A stretch of 36,594 nucleotides of DNA from Chitinophaga pinensis (lineage in GTDB: Bacteria > Bacteroidota > Bacteroidia > Bacteroidales > GCA-2748055): assembly GCA_945863035.1 (NCBI GenBank), contig CAMAZH010000031.1, positions 1 through 36,594 on the forward strand, in the 5' to 3' direction. A program made the position numbers and the translations under genes. The notes below the pieces were generated by a model. The model was given only the letters and a program-made list of their open reading frames with translations. It was not told the DNA's origin and ran no database searches. This document shows, one piece after another, positions 17,297 through 26,163 of this stretch (position 1 is the first letter of the stretch; each line of letters starts with the position of its first letter).

Positions 17297-17701
17297 ATGA
17301 AAGCAATTGTGTTCAAAATTGTAGCGTTTTCTTTCCTTTTGTTTGCTGTCTTTTCCTGCGAAGAGGAGGAAGAGAAACTTGATATTCAATTGGTTGGTAA
17401 ATGGAAACTCTCTGAAAAAATTGTGGGCAGTTCTGTTGCTGCTCTGAGCGAATGCGAAATGCAAAGCACTGTTGAATTGAAGGAAAAGAATCTCTGCACT
17501 CTCTATGATGCCTGTAATGATCTCAGCATTAATTCCGGATGGAGCTACAAATCTGATATGCTGAATATTTCGGAATATCTGCCTGCTGCCTTTTATGTGG
17601 ATCAGGTAGATAAAACCACCCTGACGTTACGCAGGAAGGACATATCATCTGAGGGAACTCTTCAGGTAACGGTTCTGAAATACATCCGGTCAACCGAGTA
17701 G
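17297..17701 (+). CDS. Small lipocalin-like lipoprotein (first of a paralogous pair)
   Basis: The 134-residue product has a lipoprotein signal with Cys21 followed by five Glu. An acidic run after the Cys is the type of signal linked to surface display in Bacteroidota. The body has a lipocalin-like beta pattern: VGKWKLSE near the start, then ECEMQSTVEL, TLYDAC and SGWSYKSDMLNIS. It resembles the next gene product in this pattern, including two Cys about 20 residues apart (one before ST, one after the YD or YSS block). The function is unknown; a small beta-barrel could bind a ligand or stabilise the SusCD complex. It lies 43 bp before its paralogue. Confidence 0.65.
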   Translation: MKAIVFKIVAFSFLLFAVFSCEEEEEKLDIQLVGKWKLSEKIVGSSVAALSECEMQSTVELKEKNLCTLYDACNDLSINSGWSYKSDMLNISEYLPAAFYVDQVDKTTLTLRRKDISSEGTLQVTVLKYIRSTE

Positions 17702-17744
17702 TGTCTGCAGTTTTGGCAACCATTGAAAATAACCTCACTGAACT

Positions 17745-18260
17745 ATGAATAAACTTTTAATTCCCCTCCTGATTCTTGTCTTTGCACTCTTCCCATCGTG
17801 CGAAAAAGAAACAGACTACTCCAAAACGATTACAGGCTTTTGGGCTCAGGAAGCTATCCTCGAAGATGGTGTTGAAATCCCTATGTCGGCCTGTGAGCAG
17901 AGCACCAGATTGCTTGTTGAACAAAATGGTATTTACAGACTATACAGCTCCTGTGATACTCTTGAGAGGGCCGGAACATGGATAGTTACCAATGAATCCA
18001 TGCTTGACCTTTCGATGGACCACTGGAACGGAAGCAACAAATACGAGCCTTACCCGGTTCGCTTCACCATACTGGAGTTGACAAGCTCTGTTATGGAAAT
18101 CAGAATAAAAACTTTTATCGGAAATCGGAAAGAACTTGTATTGTTCACTCCTGTTGATCAGGACATACTTGCAGGCAAAACACCTGATGAAATTTTCGAA
18201 TTGGACCGATATAATAAGACTTTGAAGACTTATATCTACAGGTTTGTAAAACAAGATTAA
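17745..18260 (+). CDS. Small lipocalin-like lipoprotein (second of a paralogous pair)
   Basis: The 171-residue product has a lipoprotein signal with Cys19, followed by EKETD. The core follows the same scheme as the preceding gene: ITGFWAQEA, SACEQSTRLLVE, YRLYSSC and AGTWIVTNESMLDLS. A C-terminal extension of about 40 residues (from VDQDILAGKTPD) is absent from the smaller paralogue. It ends only 34 bp before the chosen SusC start at 18295, so it should be co-transcribed with the uptake pair. Its position resembles that of SusE/F-like accessory lipoproteins, but the sequence is not one I recognise as SusE or SusF. Ligand binding at the cell surface is inferred. Confidence 0.65.
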   Translation: MNKLLIPLLILVFALFPSCEKETDYSKTITGFWAQEAILEDGVEIPMSACEQSTRLLVEQNGIYRLYSSCDTLERAGTWIVTNESMLDLSMDHWNGSNKYEPYPVRFTILELTSSVMEIRIKTFIGNRKELVLFTPVDQDILAGKTPDEIFELDRYNKTLKTYIYRFVKQD

Positions 18261-18294
18261 AGCGATGATATATAATTACATATATACTCAGATC

Positions 18295-21200
18295 ATGAGA
18301 AATAGAGTCTTACGGCAAATGAGCATATTCCTTACGGTAATTTTGCTTTCACTGAATAGTTTTGCCCAACAACCTCTCACGGTAACAGGAGTGGTGAGTG
18401 ATGCACAATCGGGAGAAACCCTGATAGGGGTCAATATTTTTATTAAGGGAACAACAACAGGAACCATCAGCAGTTACGATGGGAGTTATCGTCTGGAAGT
18501 TCCCGATCCCCAAAGTATCCTGGTATATTCTTATATCGGCTATCAGCTTAAGGAACTGGTGGTTGAGGGGAGAACCCTAATCAATGTAGGCTTAAGCCTT
18601 GACACTAAATCCATTGACGAGGTTGTGGTTGTTGGGTACGGTATTCAGAAAAAGGAATCTGTAGTTGGATCTATATCTTCCATTAATAACAAAACGATTG
18701 TTTCCATACCCGTTTCTAACATTACCCAATCCATTGCCGGAAAACTCTCCGGAGTGGAGGTCGTTCAAACCTCTGGCGAAATTGGTAGGGATGAAGCTGA
18801 TATATTCATCCGCGGGCAGGCAACCTATGGCAATTCCTCTCCCCTGATTGTTGTGGATGGTATTATCCGTGACGGTTTTGCCCAAATCGACCCGAATGAA
18901 ATCCAGACCGTGAGTATTCTCAAAGATGCTTCTGCCACCGCGGTATTTGGCGTGAAGGGAGCCAATGGGGTTATTATCATAACAACCAAGCGTGGATTGG
19001 AAGGCAAGCCTCGGATATCCTTTACCGCCCAAACCGCAATTACCGTCCCAACCCGTATCCCTGAGCCACTCGATTCGTATCGTTCAGCACTTCTTGCAAA
19101 TCTCCATAAAATCGGTGGATCGGGTGAAGCTGCTCCCTTCAGCAACCAGGATCTACTGAACTTCCGCACCGGAGCATCACCCTATACAAATCCCGACTAT
19201 TCGTGGGTGGATATTATGATGAAAGACCATTCCACGCTGTCACAATATAACCTTAATGTCTCCGGGGGAACAAAAACAATAAGGTACTTTATTTCCGGGG
19301 GATACATGACACAAGACGGAGTTTACAATTATGATCCCTATACGAACTTCTCCAGGTTGAACTTCCGCTCGAATTTCGATATTGATGTTTCTAAGAACCT
19401 AAGCGCCGCGCTCAGTCTGGGAACCCGTATCGAAAACAGAACGAATCCAGCCTCTGCATGGTACGGCAGCTGGGATGTTTACCGCGCATCCTTTGCCCTG
19501 GGCGGAAGGTTTACCCCGGTTTACAACCCCGATGGTTCTCTTGGCGGAAACAGCAGCCGTTCGAATCTTATCGGAACCGTGCGCGACATGGGATTTTACA
19601 AAGAGATCCGAAGCGTATTGGAAATGAGTGTGAGCCTGAATTACAAGCTTGATTTCATAACCCCCGGCTTATCCCTTAAAGGTCAGCTCGCCTTTGACGA
19701 CAACGGTTCGATGAACCGAAACTTTGAACAGCGGTATTCTGTTTACCAGTACAACCTGAAAAACAACACATATGCCGAGTTCGGGGAAAACAGACCCCTT
19801 TATTATGCCTGGGGAAATGTTTATGACACACGGAAAACCTACTACGAAATGAGCCTTAACTATGCCAGAGATTTTGGCCGGCACAGTGTAACAGGCTTAT
19901 TGCTTGGGAACCGTGATCTTAAGTACATCGATTATCAGACTCCGTTTGCTACCGAGGGAATTGTTGGTCGAGTTACCTATGACTATTCAAGGCGGTATCT
20001 CGCCGAGGTTAACATGGGTTACAACGGTTCGGAAAACTTTGCTCCCGGAAAAAGATATGGCTTGTTTCCTGCATTTGCGCTGGGTTGGATCGTGACAAAT
20101 GAAGACTTTCTGCTAAACACCGCTTTTACCCGTGTTGTAAGCAGTCTTAAATTCCGTGCATCACTCGGATGGGTGGGTAACGATAAAATCGGGGACGACC
20201 GTTTTATCTATCTGCAGCAATACGAGGAAGCAGGTGGTGCTATGTTCGGCACAGGCGACAATTGGTATCAGGGAATCCGGCAGGGAACCATTGCCAATGA
20301 AAATGTGCAGTGGGAAGTGGCACGAAAACAAAACATCGGTTTTGAATCGGATTTCTTTAACGGATTATTCGGATTGAATGTGGATTACTTCTTCGAATAC
20401 CGCGATAAAATCCTTACTACCATTACCAATACCAGCCCGGAGTATATAGGAGCCGTATTCAGTGCTGCCAACATCGGAATTGTTGAAAACAAAGGATTTG
20501 AAATCGAATTCCGCCACAATAAATCCATAGGGAATTCTTTCTCCTACTATATGAAAGGAAACCTGTCCTATGCGCACAACACCATTATCCAGAAGGACGA
20601 TGCCTTTATGACGCTGGATTACCAAAAGGAAGAGGGCTACCCCATTGGAACTCCCCTGAAATATATACAGACGGGAATATTCCAGACCTATGAGGAAATA
20701 TATGACAGTCCACCTCAAATATCCCAAATGGGGGGCATACCGGGCAACAACATTGTTTATCCGGGCGATCTTATTTTCAAGGATATAAACAACGATGGTG
20801 TCATTAACCGCTTTGACCAGACAAGAACAGGTTATTCCTATGTGCCTGAAGTTACCTATGGGTTCACCCTGGGTATGAACTATAAAAACTTCGACATCTC
20901 AGCATTGTTGCAAGGCGTTTCCAGAGCTTCGTTTGAGAAAAACTGGGAGATTATGTGGCATTTTTCGAATAACGAAAATGTGTTCCCCAAACATTGGAAC
21001 TACTGGTCACCTGAAACCTCCGGATCTGAGGAGTATACCCGCTTATATGGTCCTTATCAGAATAATGAGTCGGGTAGTACTTATAGCCTGGGTTCTGGGG
21101 AATATGTGCGACTGAAAAATGCTGAATTCGGCTACACTCTGCCAAAACCACTTATGACCCGGATGAACGTGGAGTCCCTTAGGATTTATTTCTCGGGTGT

Positions 21201-21315
21201 GAACCTTATTCTTTGGGCCAAGGAGCCTTATCTCGATCCTGACAACAGGAATCAGCGTGGAGGAAACATGCCTCCCCTGAAATCATACAACATCGGGATC
21301 AACCTTAACTTTTAA
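18295..21315 (+). CDS. SusC/RagA-like TonB-dependent outer-membrane transporter (pair 1)
   Basis: I start at ATG 18295 because MRNRVLRQMSIFLTVILLSL gives a clean signal peptide (cut near SFA-QQ); an in-frame ATG lies at 18265. The product is 1006 residues. Seen: a CarboxypepD_reg-like domain (VTGVVSDAQSGETLIGVNIFI), a canonical SusC TonB-box region (IDEVVVVGYGIQKKESVVGSIS), a plug domain (LIVVDGIIRDGFAQIDPNEI, VFGVKGANGVIIITTKRG), and a long beta-barrel ending in the aromatic residue of INLNF. With SusD it forms a bin-like importer powered by TonB. The substrate is inferred to be oligosaccharides released by the neighbouring GH30 enzyme. The matching SusD follows after 102 bp. Confidence 0.95.
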   Translation: MRNRVLRQMSIFLTVILLSLNSFAQQPLTVTGVVSDAQSGETLIGVNIFIKGTTTGTISSYDGSYRLEVPDPQSILVYSYIGYQLKELVVEGRTLINVGLSLDTKSIDEVVVVGYGIQKKESVVGSISSINNKTIVSIPVSNITQSIAGKLSGVEVVQTSGEIGRDEADIFIRGQATYGNSSPLIVVDGIIRDGFAQIDPNEIQTVSILKDASATAVFGVKGANGVIIITTKRGLEGKPRISFTAQTAITVPTRIPEPLDSYRSALLANLHKIGGSGEAAPFSNQDLLNFRTGASPYTNPDYSWVDIMMKDHSTLSQYNLNVSGGTKTIRYFISGGYMTQDGVYNYDPYTNFSRLNFRSNFDIDVSKNLSAALSLGTRIENRTNPASAWYGSWDVYRASFALGGRFTPVYNPDGSLGGNSSRSNLIGTVRDMGFYKEIRSVLEMSVSLNYKLDFITPGLSLKGQLAFDDNGSMNRNFEQRYSVYQYNLKNNTYAEFGENRPLYYAWGNVYDTRKTYYEMSLNYARDFGRHSVTGLLLGNRDLKYIDYQTPFATEGIVGRVTYDYSRRYLAEVNMGYNGSENFAPGKRYGLFPAFALGWIVTNEDFLLNTAFTRVVSSLKFRASLGWVGNDKIGDDRFIYLQQYEEAGGAMFGTGDNWYQGIRQGTIANENVQWEVARKQNIGFESDFFNGLFGLNVDYFFEYRDKILTTITNTSPEYIGAVFSAANIGIVENKGFEIEFRHNKSIGNSFSYYMKGNLSYAHNTIIQKDDAFMTLDYQKEEGYPIGTPLKYIQTGIFQTYEEIYDSPPQISQMGGIPGNNIVYPGDLIFKDINNDGVINRFDQTRTGYSYVPEVTYGFTLGMNYKNFDISALLQGVSRASFEKNWEIMWHFSNNENVFPKHWNYWSPETSGSEEYTRLYGPYQNNESGSTYSLGSGEYVRLKNAEFGYTLPKPLMTRMNVESLRIYFSGVNLILWAKEPYLDPDNRNQRGGNMPPLKSYNIGINLNF

Positions 21316-21325
21316 AATGCGAACC

Positions 21326-21421
21326 ATGAAACACGAATGCTTTCGCGACGCAAACCAAGGGTCCGTAAAATTCAATTCATGCGGGATTAACATTCATCCC
21401 TTTAAAATATATGCATCATGA
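21326..21421 (+). CDS. 31-codon ORF overlapping the SusD start (ATGA)
   Basis: An ATG at 21326 opens a 31-residue frame (MKHECFRDANQGSVKF...) whose TGA stop overlaps the SusD ATG in an ATGA arrangement. It fills most of the gap between SusC and SusD. It may be a coupling leader peptide or chance. No family is recognised, and nothing but position supports it. Confidence 0.2.
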   Translation: MKHECFRDANQGSVKFNSCGINIHPFKIYAS

Positions 21422-23097
21422 TTAAGAAAAGTATCTATATATTTTTGGCACTGGTTTCCTTTTCAATCATCTCCTGCGAGGATGATTTTCTGGATCGGGC
21501 CCCGGGATTGAACCTGGATGAGGAAAAAGTGTTTACCATCTTCGAAAATGCCCAGCGTTTTCATGTGGATATTTACAGCCATTTGCAGGACGGTTTCAAC
21601 CGTCTGGGCAACTTTCAGCCCGTACCCATGTCTTCGGCGGCCGACGAGTCGGATTCGTACATGGGATATCACGGAACCCAAACCCTCAATTTCGGGAGTT
21701 ATGATGGGGTGGATAATCAACTTTATAATTACTATGCAGGCATCCGGAAAGCCAATATTTTCATGTCAAAATTGGACGTGATTCCTTTCCCCGATGAAAA
21801 AACCAAAGAGGGCATGGTTGGGGAGGCTTATTTCTTAAGGGCTTTCTACTATTTCGAGGTTATTAAGAGATATGGGGGTATGCCGATTATCGAAGAGATC
21901 CTTATCCCCGGGAATGAACTGATGTATCCGCGGAATTCATACAAGGAATGCGTTGACTATATCCTGGCCGATTGCGAACGAGCAATAAGTTTTCTCCCGG
22001 TAAACCGGCCCGATAACGAGATGGGGAGAACCACAAAGGGCGCAGCCATGGCCCTGAAAGCAAGAATGCTGTTATATGCCGCAAGTCCATTGTGGAACCT
22101 CGAGATTACCAACGCCGATAAATGGCAACTCGCGGCCGACGCAGCCAAAGCGGTTATCGACCTGAAGGATGAGAACGGTGCCCCGATGTATGAACTTTTT
22201 AACAAGGGTAATGGGGCAAGCGATTACGAACGCTTATTTTTCACCCGGCGCAACAACGGTAACAATGAGGTTATCTTTTATAAGCACCAGGGGCCAATAG
22301 ACTTCAATAATCAGCAGATTGCTGTATGGGCGCCCAAGGGTGATGGTTTCGACGGGGCCGGAGCTGTGGCACCCACTCAGAATTTCGTGGATCTATTTGA
22401 GATGAGCAATGGAATGACATGGGATGAGCCCGGCTCGGGGTATGATCCTTCTAACCCCTATCTGAACCGGGATCCCAGGTTTTACAAAACCATTCTTTAC
22501 AACGGATCTGTATGGCAGGGGATAACCGTGGAGACCTTCCTCTCGCCCGACCTTAACCCCTCCTCAAACGGAAAACACAGAAAAATCCTTGCAGAATATA
22601 CCAGTACAGGTTATTATGTGCGAAAGTACCTGCCCGAAGAGGTAAAAACGAAAACGACAGTGCAGGCTTACCATAATTGGATTTATTTCCGCCTTGCCGA
22701 AATGTACCTGAATTACGCAGAGGCACTTAACGAAGTCGCAGGCCCAACAGCCGAAGTGTATGCCGCTCTCAATGAGGTCAGAGGCAGGTCAGGGGTTGTG
22801 GATATGCCCGCAGGACTCAACAAGGAACAGATGCGGTTACGCATAATGAACGAAAGGGCTATTGAACTCTCCTTTGAGGAACACCGTTGGTGGGATGCCC
22901 GGAGATGGAAAAAAGGAGCGGAATGGTTTGGCGGGGAGATTTTTGAGATGTACATCGTGAAAGATGGAACCGGTACCCTGAGCTATACCAGAAAGCCTAT
23001 CGACGTGAGAATTTACAGGGATTATATGGATCTGTACCCGATCCCTATCTCTGAGATGAACAAAAACCCATTGCTGCAGCAAAATCCAGGTTGGTAA
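21418..23097 (+). CDS. SusD/RagB-like surface glycan-binding lipoprotein (pair 1)
   Basis: The 559-residue product has a lipobox at Cys20 followed by EDDFLDR, the usual SusD opening. Typical SusD marks include the TPR-like helices (GEAYFLRAFYYFEVIKRYGGMPII, ALKARMLLYAASPLWN) and the C-terminal block RLAEMYLNYAEALNEVAG...MNERAIELSFEEHRWWDARRW, ending LYPIPISEMNKNPLLQQNPGW. It would cap the partner SusC and capture oligosaccharide at the cell surface. It directly follows SusC pair 1 and lies 33 bp before SusC pair 2. Confidence 0.95.
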   Translation: MIKKSIYIFLALVSFSIISCEDDFLDRAPGLNLDEEKVFTIFENAQRFHVDIYSHLQDGFNRLGNFQPVPMSSAADESDSYMGYHGTQTLNFGSYDGVDNQLYNYYAGIRKANIFMSKLDVIPFPDEKTKEGMVGEAYFLRAFYYFEVIKRYGGMPIIEEILIPGNELMYPRNSYKECVDYILADCERAISFLPVNRPDNEMGRTTKGAAMALKARMLLYAASPLWNLEITNADKWQLAADAAKAVIDLKDENGAPMYELFNKGNGASDYERLFFTRRNNGNNEVIFYKHQGPIDFNNQQIAVWAPKGDGFDGAGAVAPTQNFVDLFEMSNGMTWDEPGSGYDPSNPYLNRDPRFYKTILYNGSVWQGITVETFLSPDLNPSSNGKHRKILAEYTSTGYYVRKYLPEEVKTKTTVQAYHNWIYFRLAEMYLNYAEALNEVAGPTAEVYAALNEVRGRSGVVDMPAGLNKEQMRLRIMNERAIELSFEEHRWWDARRWKKGAEWFGGEIFEMYIVKDGTGTLSYTRKPIDVRIYRDYMDLYPIPISEMNKNPLLQQNPGW

Positions 23098-23130
23098 CAT
23101 TATTGAAATAACTGTTTAAGTAAATAAGCT

Positions 23131-26100
23131 ATGCAAGGAATGATAAATCATATCAAATTACTCAGCTTCCTTCTATTCATGTCGCTGGCAGGTTTAGTAT
23201 CTGTTCATGCGCAGGATAAGAGCGGGAACACTGTAACAGGCATTGTAAAAGATTCCGACGGGCAGCCCATTCCCGATGTAAATATTTCTGTGCTGGACAA
23301 ATTTGATCATACTTTTACAAACCAGGAGGGCGTGTATTCTATTATAATAAGCCCCGGAGGCTTATTGTATTTCAGCAAGGAAGGTTTTCTCCCGGTAAAA
23401 ATGATGCCTGAATCCGGAAATCTTGACATTATTCTTGAAGGTACCGGCGCTGAAAACCAAATCGATGTGGCTTATGGAACACGGTCCAAATCGGAACTCA
23501 CCCACTCAATCTCGTCCATAGGTGCAAAATCGCTTGAGAAAACCCCGGTTGCTAACCTTTCAAACGCTATCGTGGGAAGGACTACAGGACTTACGGTTAT
23601 TAAGTCGTCCGGTGATGAGCCGGGTTACGACAATTCCTCAATTTATGTCCGGGGGATTGGTACTTTCAACAGCTATGTTTCGCCTTTGGTGCTCGTGGAT
23701 AATGTGGAACGCGATTTCTCCCAACTCGACCCTCTTGAAATAGAATCCTTCAGCGTGCTAAAGGATGCCGCCGCAACAGTGCAGTACGGTATCAGGGGTG
23801 CCAACGGGGTCATAAATGTAAAAACCCGACGGGGATTTGTTGGCCGGCCTGAAATCAATTTCGTAGCCCAGGCCGGATTCCAGTCTCCCTCGCGCCTGCC
23901 CGAATATCTTGGCTCGGAGGAATATGTTAAACTTTATAACAAGGCGCTTATCAATGATAATTTGCCCCTGCCTGCCGACAGTAAATACGATCCGGCAATG
24001 TACAACGGCACCCAGGATGAATTCCGCTACCCTGATGTTGATTGGTACAGCGAATTTTTAAAGAAGAGCGCGCCGCAGCAACAGTACAAACTATCGCTCC
24101 GCGGTGGCACATCCACAATCAGGTATTTCGTGTTTATGGGCGTAACCAATCAGGACGGAATATATGAGTATTCCGATGTGAATCCCCAGTACAGCACCAA
24201 TCCCAAATTCACAAGGTATAACCTCCGTTCGAATGTTGATGTGGATGTCACCAAGAATCTGCTGGTTTCTATCGACCTTGCCACACGCGTCGAAAACCGA
24301 CATGTTACCAATTCAAGTGCATCGTCAATCTTTGGGTCACTTTCGCAGTTGCCTCCCAATGCGATGCCCATAACCAACCGCGACGGCTCAATTGCCGGAA
24401 CATCGGTTTACCGGAACAACCCGCTGGGAATGATATCCAAAACGGGATACCGCGATAATTACCAGAGAATTCTGCTCGGAAATGTTGAGGCTACCCAAAA
24501 ACTTGATTTTCTGCTCAAAGGTCTTACGGTAAATGCCATGATGGGACTCGACGCCACCAATTATTACTCAACCGGCAGAAGTCAGGCATATGCGGTTTAC
24601 CAGGAATTTAGCGCGGGTGATTCTACTGAGTTTATCAAGTATGGCGATAACAGTGATATAAGCATCAATCCCGAGCGGTTCGACGACGGCTTTTCCTATA
24701 TGCTCACCAATATCGGGGGATTTTCGTATTCAGGAACCAAAGGCTCAAACTCACTATCTGCAGATCTAAAGTATATGCAGTCGAAGTTTTTTCAGAAGGG
24801 AAACAACATTGCCTATGCCAATCAGGGTATTTTTGGAAGGGCTACCTACGGGATCAATAAAAAATACTTTGCTGAATTCGGTTTTGCTTATAACGGATCG
24901 GAAGACTTCAAACAAGGCAACCGGTTTGGCTTTTTCCCATCCATTTCAGCCGCATGGATTCTTTCGAGCGAAGCATTCCTTCAGGAAAACGAAAGTATTT
25001 CCTTTCTTAAACTCCGTGGGTCGTACGGAAAAGTGGGCAACGGAAAACTGGGTTTGGAGCGTTTCCCCTACGAACAGAAATACTACGGTGGCGGCGGGTA
25101 TATCTTTGGATCAGGCTTCGGTACCACCGACGGTTCGTACGAAGGCAGGATTCCCAATCCGGATATCAGGTGGGAGGAATCGCTTAACGCAAACATCGGG
25201 ATAGATCTGGAGTTAAAGAGTATGCTGAGTTTCAGCCTTGACTTTTTTAATAATTACAGGAAGGATATTATTACCACCGGTTCAAATACCATACCCTCTG
25301 TCATTGGACAGAACCTTCCCTATGAGAACAACGGGACGCATGTTAACAGGGGATTCGAAACCATGCTCAGTTACCAGCACAACGAAACGAACTGGGGATA
25401 TTCCTTACAGGGAAATGTGTCGTTTGCGCAAAACGAAGTGATTAACATGGAAGAAGTTGAGGGTTTGCCCGATTACCAATACAGGCAGGGAAAATCGGCT
25501 TCGGCTATCTGGGGACTTGAGGCTATTGGCTTTTTCAAGGATGCTGAAGATATCGCAAATAGCCCGTACCAATCATTTCAGGCAGTACAGCCGGGAGATG
25601 TGAAATTTCAGGATCAGAACGACGATGATATTATTGATAGTCAGGACGCAATTGTTATTGGCAACGCAATTCCTCTTTGGAACTTCGGATTGCTAGGCGC
25701 TGCGCATTACAAAGGATTCGACGTGCAATTGGTTTTGAGCGGCACTGTTGGCAGAACTGTTTTACTTACCAATAACAGCATGTGGGTGCTTCAGAACAAC
25801 AACAAAGCTACCGATGTGGCTTATGGTGCGTGGGAGCAAGGGGTAAATGAGGATAATGCCGACTACCCCCGGTTAACTACCCTGAGCAATAAAAACAACT
25901 ATAATGTTTCAACGCTTTGGGCCAAGACTGGCGATTACCTGAAAATAACAAACCTTGAGGTAGGGTACAACCTGCCGGATAAGCTGCTCTCGAAAGCTGG
26001 AATCCGTGGAGTAAGGATTTTTGTGAATACCTATAACCTCTTCAGTTTTGACTCCATAGGCCAGTACAATATGGATCCTGAAGTTCCCAATGCGGGGATA

Positions 26101-26154
26101 TCGGGCTATCCTGTAATGAAAGTGTATAACACAGGTATAAGTGTTAAATTTTAA
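23131..26154 (+). CDS. SusC/RagA-like TonB-dependent outer-membrane transporter (pair 2)
   Basis: This 1007-residue protein has a signal peptide cut near VHA-QD; an ATG at 23140 is an alternative start. Seen: a CarboxypepD_reg-like domain (VTGIVKDSDGQPIPDVNISVL), a plug (LVLVDNVERDFSQLDPLEIESF, QYGIRGANGVINVKTRRG), and a beta-barrel ending in TGISVKF. The segment between the N-terminal domain and the plug reads ENQIDVAYGTRSKSELTHSI instead of the usual EVVVVGYG, so the canonical TonB-box stretch is degenerate. It is clearly related to the upstream SusC but not a recent copy. Its SusD follows after 9 bp. It probably imports a different oligosaccharide size or side-chain variant of the same glycan. 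Confidence 0.94.
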   Translation: MQGMINHIKLLSFLLFMSLAGLVSVHAQDKSGNTVTGIVKDSDGQPIPDVNISVLDKFDHTFTNQEGVYSIIISPGGLLYFSKEGFLPVKMMPESGNLDIILEGTGAENQIDVAYGTRSKSELTHSISSIGAKSLEKTPVANLSNAIVGRTTGLTVIKSSGDEPGYDNSSIYVRGIGTFNSYVSPLVLVDNVERDFSQLDPLEIESFSVLKDAAATVQYGIRGANGVINVKTRRGFVGRPEINFVAQAGFQSPSRLPEYLGSEEYVKLYNKALINDNLPLPADSKYDPAMYNGTQDEFRYPDVDWYSEFLKKSAPQQQYKLSLRGGTSTIRYFVFMGVTNQDGIYEYSDVNPQYSTNPKFTRYNLRSNVDVDVTKNLLVSIDLATRVENRHVTNSSASSIFGSLSQLPPNAMPITNRDGSIAGTSVYRNNPLGMISKTGYRDNYQRILLGNVEATQKLDFLLKGLTVNAMMGLDATNYYSTGRSQAYAVYQEFSAGDSTEFIKYGDNSDISINPERFDDGFSYMLTNIGGFSYSGTKGSNSLSADLKYMQSKFFQKGNNIAYANQGIFGRATYGINKKYFAEFGFAYNGSEDFKQGNRFGFFPSISAAWILSSEAFLQENESISFLKLRGSYGKVGNGKLGLERFPYEQKYYGGGGYIFGSGFGTTDGSYEGRIPNPDIRWEESLNANIGIDLELKSMLSFSLDFFNNYRKDIITTGSNTIPSVIGQNLPYENNGTHVNRGFETMLSYQHNETNWGYSLQGNVSFAQNEVINMEEVEGLPDYQYRQGKSASAIWGLEAIGFFKDAEDIANSPYQSFQAVQPGDVKFQDQNDDDIIDSQDAIVIGNAIPLWNFGLLGAAHYKGFDVQLVLSGTVGRTVLLTNNSMWVLQNNNKATDVAYGAWEQGVNEDNADYPRLTTLSNKNNYNVSTLWAKTGDYLKITNLEVGYNLPDKLLSKAGIRGVRIFVNTYNLFSFDSIGQYNMDPEVPNAGISGYPVMKVYNTGISVKF

Positions 26155-26163
26155 TTTGAAATT

